Below, one piece after another: positions 20,248 through 27,698 of a stretch of DNA of 27,698 nucleotides (the stretch's first letter is position 1; every line of letters begins with the position of its first letter). The position numbers and the translations under genes are program-made. The DNA is taken from the NCBI GenBank assembly GCA_003427395.1, contig BFEA01000076.1, positions 406,771-434,468 on the forward strand, in the 5' to 3' direction. The notes beneath the pieces were generated by a model that saw only the letters and a list, made by a program, of their open reading frames with translations, had not been told where the DNA came from and did not search any database. This DNA comes from Chara braunii (lineage: Eukaryota; Streptophyta; Charophyceae; Charales; Characeae).

Positions 20248-21004
20248 TCAATTCGCCCCTACCCCCGTTGGCTCATACAAACGGTACAAGTCATCTACGT
20301 AAGTCATTCCCTGGCCTATCTCTCGTCGGACAACGCCCCATAGAACCCCGTCGCTAACGACCGGAGCCCTTGGCCTGGCGGTAAATACGGCACGCAGGAT
20401 TCGCAATGCTTCATACCTCTGCTCCCCGCTGAACGGCCCCATTTCTAGGAAGGTCCGGTAATATTCTCGGTGAGCCATTGCGTCCTCAAACGTCAGGCAG
20501 GCGAGGTCGGCCACAACCCTCCTGACAAGCTCCACCCCACCTAACCTCTCTAGCAAGAATGGCAGCAATCTCATCCGAACATTTTCACTGGGCAGCTCGA
20601 AGCTTCCGGCCATGGCTACCCTAAGGTTCGCTGTCACGTCATCAAGTTCCAGGTCTGCGAATTCGAACCCCGCCTGCCACACTAGTTGCCATGCTCCCTC
20701 GAACATACTTAACGGATCTTCCCCTGATGCCAACAGAACTCCGAACGCTCGCCACCCGTCCTCAGACATATACAGTCGACCCTCTGCACGCACATGCTCC
20801 CGCGGGTCGGGGTTCCACTCCCCGTTTTCATTCGCGCGCCACTCAATCCTCGTCACTAAGTAAACCGTGTTTTCCATGAGCTCCACCCCAACCCAGTCTA
20901 CCACCGGGTGCCGGCGGTAGGCTAATTTCTATTCCACCAGCCACTTCCCTTGGCGGCTCAATGCCCAGCGGGCGGTCCTCAAGAAACGTCCTTCTTCGTG
21001 CCAT
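20248..21004 (-). pseudogene. Array paralog 2, one frameshift
   Basis: Unrecognised family. ATG 21004 (MARRRTFLEDRPLG) opens one frame through GGIEISLPPAP. A one-base shift at about 20904-20930 moves to the frame VVDWVGVELMENTVYL, which continues to the stop at 20248; the total length of 757 bases fits one extra or missing base. Shared blocks are GRLYMSEDGWRAFG, LLASGEDPL, VRMRLLPFLLERLGG, FLEMGPFSGEQRYEALRIL and YVDDLYRLYEP. It lies 86 bases upstream of paralog 1 (element sense). It may be a sequencing indel, in which case this copy would be intact. Confidence 0.7.
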
Positions 21005-21125
21005 CGCTCGCCTGTCCTTGGTCTCCTCACTCCGTAGTTGGCAACGAACCCTACAATGGCCAGACACCCCATTCCCTTATCTCAATAATCTTTCACGCTT
21101 GCCTGGCCCGCGGCTTTCCCTGCCC

Positions 21126-21881
21126 CTAGTCGAACCACAATACTTCGAACAGCTTAAACACATCATCCACATAACAAGGTGCCGCTGCTACCTCGTGGCG
21201 GATTATGGCATCCCTTATTTCCGGAGTTACCTCTAGTTGGTCGTACCTATCCATATTCAAAATGATGAGGACTTCCCAGGCTCTATCGCCATGGAAAGGC
21301 CCGTGCTTCAGTGATGTTTTATAAAATTCCTCCAACAACCATGTATAGTCTATGTGTATCCGTTCCATAGTGCCAGCCACTTCCGCAACATGGTCGAACC
21401 CCCCAAACCAGTCCACTATGAACTCGGGGACCCAGATCCTCTTTCGCAGGCAAGGTGGCATGAATTCTTTCCATCCCCCCATTACGACCCTGCTGTGGAC
21501 TTCGTCCCATCCCTTATTGGCAAACCTCTTACCCGCCTTCCTTGTCCTTGTCTTTGCTCCCTCCAGAAGCCACATCGGATTTTGCCCCACCGCTAGCGTG
21601 GTTCAGAACAGATGCCACCCCTGTTCCGACAAGACAACCGTCCCAACCGATTCCACCTTTCCTTTTGCGATATGTTCCCATCCATCTTCCTCCCTAATGG
21701 GATTCCAGATGCGTTATATCCACAGATACGATAGCTCTGCTGCGATCTCAAGCCCGACCCAGTCACATGTCGCCCCCCTCCATTCACATTCCGTCGGCAA
21801 GGGCATTTCTACTCCCCCTCTAATTCGCCTTGGTTCCCACCCTTTGAACGTGCAGTCCCATAGTTGGAGTTCCCGGGCCAT
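21126..21881 (-). pseudogene. Array paralog 3, two in-frame stops
   Basis: Unrecognised family. Read from ATG 21881 (MARELQLWDCTFKGWEP) one frame continues to TAG 21126, 252 codons, with TAA at 21714-21716 and TGA at 21603-21605. Shared blocks are GGVEMPLP, CDWVGLEI (compare DWVGVEL in paralog 2), VVLSEQGWHLF, LAVGQNP, RIWVPEFIVDWFGG, SLKHGPFHGDRAWEVLIIL and YVDDVFKLFEV. The start matches paralog 2 (MAR), which supports this ATG. It lies 121 bases upstream of paralog 2 (element sense). Just before the ATG is GTGCAGGTAGG, similar to the sequence before gag. Confidence 0.75.
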
Positions 21882-21935
21882 CGTTTCCTACCTGCACATA
21901 GTCAACAGCCCATTCCTCGGGTAAGTCCCCCCCTT

Positions 21936-22748
21936 TCAGAAGTCCGAATCTTCCATCTCGTCCTCGTCCTCATCATCACTGAAATCCTCCTCCCCATCAA
22001 AGAACAACTCTTCCAGTCCTTCTAGGAAGGTCTCCCCTACTGCCACACTTCGATAGATTATCTGCCAATGCACTGAACTAGGCACAAAGACATCATCCGC
22101 GCTGAGGAGGTTCAATACTTCCGCCAATTCCTCCGCCCAGTTTCCTCCGAACAGGCCCATTTCTACCGACAGCCTAAAGAAGTCCTGCCGAGCACACTGG
22201 TACAACCTCAAGTGTGTCATTGACTGGCATATTTGTTCTAATCTGCCCCTGGTTCCAAAGACTGCATCCACCAGAAACGGGGGTAGCACGCACCTCATAG
22301 TTCTAAGAGGCCACCTCACCTTTCCCCTATCCCCGAGCTCTACTCGCACCTCCATCTTATCCATTTCCATTTCCGCCCGCTGACACGCCGCCCATACTAC
22401 TTCTCGTTCCGCTTGTCTAAACAACGAATCCGGCGCCGTTCCCAGCACTAATTCTATTACCATTGCATTTTCCATCTCTTGGGATAAGTAGACCCACCCT
22501 CGGGCTTCCACCTTTTCTCGGAATTCTAAATCCATCAAGATCGGCGACAGTCTCGTCAGGCTAACCGTGGTCAAGATTGTCTCTATCCAGAGGAACGCGT
22601 CCTTTTCGTCTTGCATCATAGTTTCGTAGGCTGGTTCCAGGTCTGTCCACGTTCCTTCTTCCGGGAGGACGACTGATACCCCCTCCCTAACATCTATTGG
22701 CATTTCCGTACCACTAGAATAGGTAGGAGATGAGAACCACCACGCCAT
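21936..22748 (-). CDS. Array paralog 4, intact, acidic C-terminus
   Basis: Unrecognised family. ATG 22748 (MAWWFSSPTYSSG) gives 270 residues with no break; the frame is also open to a GTG at 22778, but the MA- start matches paralogs 2 and 3. Shared blocks are REGVSVVLPEEG near the N-terminus, RGWVYLSQEMENAM, ELVLGTAPDSL, MRCVLPPFLVDAVFG, SVEMGLFGGNWAEELAEVL (GLF instead of GPF) and FLEGLEELFFD. It ends in a run of Asp/Glu (DDEDEDEMEDSDF) absent from the other copies. It is the first ORF after the leader and 54 bases from paralog 3, so it would be the first one translated from a full-length transcript. Function unknown. Confidence 0.75.
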   Translation of the reverse strand: MAWWFSSPTYSSGTEMPIDVREGVSVVLPEEGTWTDLEPAYETMMQDEKDAFLWIETILTTVSLTRLSPILMDLEFREKVEARGWVYLSQEMENAMVIELVLGTAPDSLFRQAEREVVWAACQRAEMEMDKMEVRVELGDRGKVRWPLRTMRCVLPPFLVDAVFGTRGRLEQICQSMTHLRLYQCARQDFFRLSVEMGLFGGNWAEELAEVLNLLSADDVFVPSSVHWQIIYRSVAVGETFLEGLEELFFDGEEDFSDDEDEDEMEDSDF

Positions 22749-24467
22749 TCCGTTTTCCGGCTCTGGTCCTGTTTCCACAAGAGAGCACTACACGGCCCCT
22801 CTTGGTCAAACCGTCTCCCTGTCTAGATGAGAATAGTTTTCAGACCCCTCATCCGGGTCTCCCTAACCTTCCCTTCCCATTTCCCAGATGTCACTGCCCC
22901 GTCGTACCCCCAATCGGTCACCATCATCCGGCATTCCTTTCTCTTGGTTCCATTTCCTTCCGACTCCTATCCATGCTTACCCACATCTTCTCTCACTCGT
23001 GCGGACTTAGGCAGGGGCGAGAATAGACTTAGAGGCTCAGTTCCCTTCCCAACATTCTCAAGCAAGCTTTACAGAGGAGGGCACAAAAAGAAAAAGTCAT
23101 GCAAACGTCGCACACAGGCCGGTCATCTCCTCACCGGCCTTTTTCCCAAAAGTGGTCTCTCCACTGTTACTATCGGCAGAGTTTTATCCCGTACCTCAAG
23201 CACAGCTCAACCGTCGCGAGCGCGGTACCCAGACTCCAGTGGGGGGTCACCCTCACCTTCTTGCCCAGAATACCGCATCCAGTATTGCCGCTTCTGCTCA
23301 TCCATACCGACACCGAGGGTTACCCCGTGTGCCTAAATACAGGGACAAAAGTCAGCCATTCGGGCATTCACTTCCATCGGTCCGATAAGGAATAGCCTTT
23401 CCCAAACCAAGCTACGAGAAGCTATTAATCGTCCCCGAGGCTCCGTCTGTGCCCGCATGTAGTGGTACTCCCTCCACCAGCCAACAGGCTAAGCCCCGCT
23501 TGAGGAGATTTCACACCCCGTCCGGCAGGTCATCGAGCAAAGCTCATCACCGCTCGAACGAGAATGCTACTAATCAACCGACGTGACAAACTCCCGTTCG
23601 ACAGCTCGGTGGCCTGACCTCCACACACGAACCCACGACAACCTACAACAGGGAGCGACGTTTTTGCAACCCGCACCGGCCGGTGCAGACCCCTCCTTTC
23701 CTTCCGAAAGGCAGGACACTCAATATCCCCATCATGCAAACACAAGTCCCAAGTGGGACACACATAGTACAAGTGCCTTTCCCTTGGTGCACCCAGCGAT
23801 TTCTACCCATTGCTCATAATTTTTCTCTCAGGACAGTGCGTGCCACTCCCCCCTAACCCCCATACACAGTGCCCAATTCCTTTTCGTGAGCATCTTCAAA
23901 GGTGAGCTAGTTTTCTTCGGAGTCTAGCAACTCCCTTCATTTTCGTATCTTCGCTTGTGTGTCCGTTCATAGGGCAGGATTGTTCCTTCTCGATTACCGT
24001 TTTGTTCATATGAGGTTCCTTCAGGCATTTCAAGTGTAGTGCAAGGAGCCCGCTGGGCTCCGAAGAAGAGGAGAGAGAGCACCCATGTCGGTCGGATCGC
24101 TCCGCCGCGGGATTTTCATCGGAACCCGGACTAGCCCGGAACCCCAACCGCCTGCCAGGTAACCGGAACCCTTCTTTCACACGAAGAGGAAAGGTCGACC
24201 TGCGGCTTGCCCAAGGCTTCCCCGGTCTAGCGAACATCAGCCCGAGAGAAGGAGGACTAGAGTCACCTCCAAGGGAGATGGCTGATCAAGTGTGCAAGCA
24301 TGCATGTTATTCCTCCAGGCCTGGCCTTGCCATGCGCCCAACCGCCCTCAAATCTGATTCACTCAGGGGAACAGAGCATACACAAGTCCTCATTCCTTAT
24401 CTTTGGTTGTGTACACGGTCATGCGTCGGGCGCCCTCCTCGAGATCGTATGGGTCAGTTTAACCCAT
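22749..24467 (-). other. Leader between primer-binding site and first ORF
   Basis: These 1.7 kb lie between the primer-binding site and paralog 4. Short open frames exist on both strands, but none resembles the paralog family or any domain I know. In a retrotransposon this region would hold the packaging signal and possibly a splice donor. I cannot point to either. Confidence 0.5.
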
Positions 24468-24484
24468 ACCCGGCACCTCCACCA
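24468..24484 (-). other. Primer-binding site, tRNA-Ala-like
   Basis: On the minus strand, four A residues after the LTR end (CCCCTACA) comes TGGTGGAGGTGCCGGGT. From memory, the complement of a plant tRNA-Ala 3' end (CATCTCCACCA) begins TGGTGGAGATGC, so the first eight bases match, one differs, and the next three match. Reverse transcription would start here. The position fixes the direction of the element and identifies 24489 as the inner edge of the 5' LTR. Confidence 0.72.
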
Positions 24485-24488
24485 TTTT

Positions 24489-26251
24489 TGTAGGGGCCGT
24501 ACCCTGAAGGACTTTCGAGCCTAAGTCGACCCCACTGCGGGTCCTATTTGGCTCGACCCGCCCACGCTCACGCTCAAGGCGCGGGTCGTTCGTCCCAGGG
24601 GCACCCCCACCTAGTGCTATGAGATGGATGGGGAAGGGTCTTTTGCGAGAGGGCTTTACATTGGGGGATGTAGCTCCGCTCTCGCGATAGATGGTAACTC
24701 TTTGATCACTCGTGGCGTTTCCTCGATTCATTTAAGTGTGACCAAGCAATTGCTCCTTCCAATACGCAGGCAGTCCAGGGAGTTTATTGAGACTTGTCTT
24801 CTTTCGTGTGCAGGCCAAGCGTCATCCATTGGGCCACACACCTTTTCACTAAGCGTAATAGTTCAAGATAGTTCCTACGGCATCCTCGGGGTGCGACGAC
24901 GCCGCCCAACCCCTGGCCCCTATAATTTTTTCGCCTCTTTAATTCGGATTTTGTTGAGATATGGCCCCAAGGGCCATATCTCAGCATTCCGGCCTACTCT
25001 CATTGGATTGAGGAGGAGCGAGGTCATCATTGGGACCTGGCAGTCCCTACTGCAGTAGCCCCAAGGGCCATATCTCAGCACTCCGGCCTACTCTCCTTGG
25101 ATTGAGGAGGAGCGAGGTCATCATTGGGACCTGGCAGTCCCTACTGCAGCAATCCCAATGGCCGACACATTCTCCTCCACCCATTTCTCCTATTTTGTCT
25201 CATTCTCCCTCCTTTTTCTCTCCTTTCTCTTTTCTTTTTCTTTTATTTCTACTGTGACATGTGTCAAATTGTGTGCACTCTCTTTCTAGGCCTTAGAACC
25301 TTGATTGTGGCCAGGTTCATGGCCGGCTGTTGGCCGTTACACCCCGGTCCACCAAATTGGCATGCCCATGCCCCAAGGGGGCCCATTTCACTCCCGTTAG
25401 CCTCCATTTTGAGCCCCTTTGGCTCTGATTTTTCATGGTTAGCCTATTTCTTGCTTGGGGCCTCTTGGGCTCTTGTTTTCTTATCCGAAATACCGCGGAT
25501 TGTTGGACAACCTTCCCCTTATTTTATTTTTCTTTGTTTTCGCTTCCTCTTCACCCGTTTGGGCTCCACTAGTGCTTGCACCAGTGGTGCTAATATTTTC
25601 CACCGTCGAGATCTTCGATCTCGGCGGTGCCGTTTGCTTTGCACGTCCACTCCCATTATTGGCTAGTGGTTCTTCCGTGGACACCTCAAGTCCCCGCCAT
25701 TTGCCCATACTAGTTCCAATTTTTCGTACCGTCGGCGGTGCCCCGCCGACAAAGCCCAACTTTCGACAATTTTTATTTGGGTCCGCTTGGCCCCCGGCGT
25801 CACCCCGGTTGATGCCCAATTTTTATTTGGGATTTCTCGTGCCCCCGGCAACTTTATTTTTATTATTCCCACTTGCCCCAAGTGCCGTCAATAATTTCCC
25901 GGCCGCGGGACCCCCGCCTTGCCGTCGTCGTCTCACCGTCACACTCCCCTAGGTCCGCGGCGCCGTTCTCTAGCTTTTTGAACATGCCGCGGCTCACTTT
26001 CCCTTGTCCCGGGCATCCTTATGCTGTCCGTTATATCTCGGACTGCAGCCACAACCAATTTACTAGCCCCACAGCCCCACGTCATGCCCCATGCCCAAGG
26101 AAAATAAAGCGTTAATTTTCCCAAGGCATCCGAGCTCAATTTTGGCTCCCGGGGCCCCAAGAACTTGTGTTTGCCCCTCCCTATGCAGTCCGTTGTAACT
26201 TGGACAGCAGTAGGGGCTGTTTTCATTGTCCTAGTGCCCCACAACTAACCC
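24489..26251 (-). repeat. 5' LTR of the giant element, cut by an assembly join
   Basis: It matches the 3' LTR with a constant offset of 19,954. The first 354 bases have 15 differences (about 4 %). From 24843 to 26251 I find no difference at all. The segment ends abruptly at an N (26252), after which sequence equivalent to 5163 restarts. The identical part may therefore be the 3' LTR sequence placed here by the assembler, and the true continuation may be the copy after the N. Confidence 0.85.
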
Positions 26252-27323
26252 NGTCATCATTGGGACCTGGCAGTCCCTACTGCAGCAATCCCAATGGCCG
26301 ACACATTCTCCTCCACCCATTTCTCCTATTTTGTCTCATTCTCCCTCTTTTTTCTCTCCTTTTTCTTTTCTTTTTCTTTTATTTCTACTGTGACATGTGT
26401 CAAATTGCTGTGCACTCTCTTTCTAGGCCTTAGAACTTTGATTGTGGCCAGGTTCATGGCCGGCTGTTGGCCGTTACACCCCGGCCCACCAAATTGGCAT
26501 ACCCATGCCCCAAGGGGGCCCATTTCACTCCCGTTAGCATCCATTTTGAGCCCCTTTGGCTCCGATTTTTCATGGTCAGCCTATTTCTTGCTTGGAGCCC
26601 CTTGGGCTCTTGTTTTCTTATGCCTAGCTTGTCTGAAATACCCCGGACTGCTGGGCAACCTTCCCCTTATTTTATTTTTATTTGTTTTCGCTTCCTCTTC
26701 ACCCGTTTGGGCTCCACTAGTGCTTGCACTAGTGGTGCTAATATTTTCCACCGTCGAGATCTTCGATCTCGGCGGTGCCGTTTGCTTTGCACGTCCACTC
26801 CCTTTATCGGCTAGTGGTTCTTCCGTGGGACACCTCAAGTCCCCGCCATTTGCCCATACTAGTTCCAATTTTTCGTGCCGCCGGCGGTACCCGGCCGACA
26901 AAGCCCAACTTTCGACAATTTTTATTTGGGTCCACTTGGCCCCCGGCGTCACCCCGGTTGATGCCCAATTTTTATTTGGGACTTCCCGTGCCCTCGGCAG
27001 CTTCATTTTTATTATTCCCACGTGCCCCAAGTATCGTCAATAATTTCTCGGCCGCGGGACCCCCGCCTTGCCGTCGCCGTCTCACCGTCACACTCCCCTA
27101 GGCCCGCGACGCCGTTCTCTAGCTTTTTGAACATGCCGCGACTCACTTTCCCTTGGCCCAGGCATCCTCATGCTGTCCGTTATCTCTCGGACTGCAGCCA
27201 CAGCCAATTTACTAGCCCCACAGCCCCACGTCATGCCCCATGCCCAAGGAAAATAAAGCGTTAATTTTCCCAAGGCATCCGGGCTCATTTTGGTTCCCAG
27301 GGTACCAAAAACTTGTGTTTGCC
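26252..27323 (-). repeat. Third, diverged LTR segment after an N
   Basis: From 26253 the sequence restarts at the equivalent of 5163 and runs to the equivalent of about 6220, with roughly 5 % differences by eye and small indels (for example a 9-base insertion near 26625). It is either the real body of the 5' LTR or part of another copy. Plus-strand open frames here are equivalents of those in the other LTR copies and have no known domain. Confidence 0.85.
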
Positions 27324-27352
27324 CTGTCTCTTATACACATCTAGATGTGTAT
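27324..27352. other. Partial Nextera transposase adapter (artefact)
   Basis: CTGTCTCTTATACACATCT followed by AGATGTGTAT is the Nextera mosaic-end sequence and the start of its reverse complement. It joins LTR sequence on the left to a gag fragment on the right. This is library sequence, not genome. Confidence 0.97.
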
Positions 27353-27516
27353 CTTTCGCCTGTCGAAAGATCCTTCCCATCTTCCCTGGTTCCCTCTGGT
27401 TTCGCTGACTCTCGATCCTTTACTGATGCTTCGTTTCATTCCGTACCCCTACCCGTGCCCTGACTTCCTTTGCTTCGCAGTTCCTCAGCCTCTTCTTCCG
27501 ACGCCATCCCTTTACC
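27353..27516 (-). pseudogene. Misplaced gag N-terminal fragment from another copy
   Basis: Matches 18693-18856 (the charged N-terminal part and ATG of gag) with about half a dozen single-base differences, so it comes from a related copy and not from the same locus. It is bounded by adapter on both sides. Its position here is an assembly artefact. Confidence 0.92.
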
Positions 27517-27554
27517 CTGTCTCTTATACACATCTAGATGTGTATAAGAGACAG
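27517..27554. other. Complete 38-bp Nextera mate-pair junction adapter
   Basis: CTGTCTCTTATACACATCT followed directly by its reverse complement AGATGTGTATAAGAGACAG is the circularisation junction of Nextera mate-pair libraries. Translated, it gives the tell-tale peptide SYTHLDVYKRQ, seen in the plus-strand frame 27345-27638. Confidence 0.99.
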
Positions 27555-27698
27555 ATATTCTGCGGTTCGCTTTTCTATCTCTGCCAGCTTACGGCGGGCG
27601 TCCGAGACCTTCGTTTTCTTGGGCGTAGTCCCTTCTGAGTTTCGAGGACTCGATCTTCCATTGTCCCTTCCTTCCCTATTTTCCTGGGGTCCTCTTTT
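27555..27698 (-). pseudogene. Second misplaced gag fragment
   Basis: Matches 18527-18670 almost exactly and runs to the window edge. Relative to the real gag it is out of order: the piece matching 18693-18856 precedes the piece matching 18527-18670. That is the arrangement expected across a circularisation junction. Confidence 0.92.

Larger units (their letters stand above)
4535..26251 (-). mobile_element. Giant Ty3/gypsy retrotransposon with accessory genes
   Basis: Direct LTR copies begin with TGTAGGGGCCGTACCC at 4535 and 24489, 19,954 bp apart. Between them on the minus strand lie a primer-binding site, four paralogous ORFs, gag, protease, RT, RNase H and integrase in Ty3/gypsy order (integrase after RNase H), an acidic ORF and a C5-methyltransferase fragment. 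The full element is probably longer than 21.7 kb, since the 5' LTR is cut by an assembly join at 26252. It sits inside a chromovirus. Gag-pol is broken many times, so the copy is not autonomous. Confidence 0.85.

Noticed and set aside
26294-27043. 249-residue plus-strand open frame
   Set aside because: It lies in the third LTR segment and joins frames that are separate in the other copies through small indels; no domain.
27345-27638. 97-residue frame containing SYTHLDVYKRQ
   Set aside because: The peptide is translated adapter sequence.

Overview
This window is a repeat-dense piece of a eukaryotic nuclear genome made almost entirely of nested LTR retrotransposons. I see no host single-copy gene, tRNA, rRNA or CRISPR array. 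The Ty3/gypsy types (a chromodomain chromovirus and a very large gag-pol element) and the presence of a C5-cytosine-methyltransferase fragment inside the large element point to a streptophyte. My best guess is a charophyte alga such as Chara, but this is inference and not proven by the sequence. Single Ns, overlapping contig joins and Nextera mate-pair junction adapters show that this is a draft short-read assembly.

Layout. Positions 1-129 are the end of an LTR of the same family as the large element, in the opposite orientation. About 150-1500 is a tandem satellite of ~91-bp units. Positions 1507-4534 are the 3' part of a chromovirus on the minus strand: its 3' LTR, polypurine tract, and a decayed RNase H end, integrase and chromodomain. 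A giant Ty3/gypsy element, also on the minus strand, has inserted into that chromovirus between RNase H and integrase. It begins at 4535 (outer edge of its 3' LTR) and reaches its 5' LTR at 24489.

In its own sense, the giant element reads: 5' LTR; primer-binding site resembling the tRNA-Ala 3' end; ~1.7 kb leader; four tandem paralogous ORFs of an unrecognised family (22748 to 19307); gag with a CCHC knuckle; protease; reverse transcriptase; RNase H; integrase (to 12314); a 22-residue repeat; an acidic ORF; about 3.7 kb rich in minisatellites; a C5-methyltransferase fragment (about 7505 to 7066); and a long LTR with internal repeats and hairpins. Gag-pol carries six in-frame stops, four frameshifts and a lost catalytic Asp in integrase, so this copy is dead. 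One of the four upstream paralogs is intact.

The most interesting points are the four-member paralogous gene array upstream of gag, the methyltransferase fragment, and SUMO-interaction-like VIDL motifs in gag and in the acidic ORF. The right end (from 26252) is not reliable genomic sequence. A second, about 5 % divergent LTR segment is joined through one N, then comes adapter sequence, then two shuffled pieces of gag from another copy.
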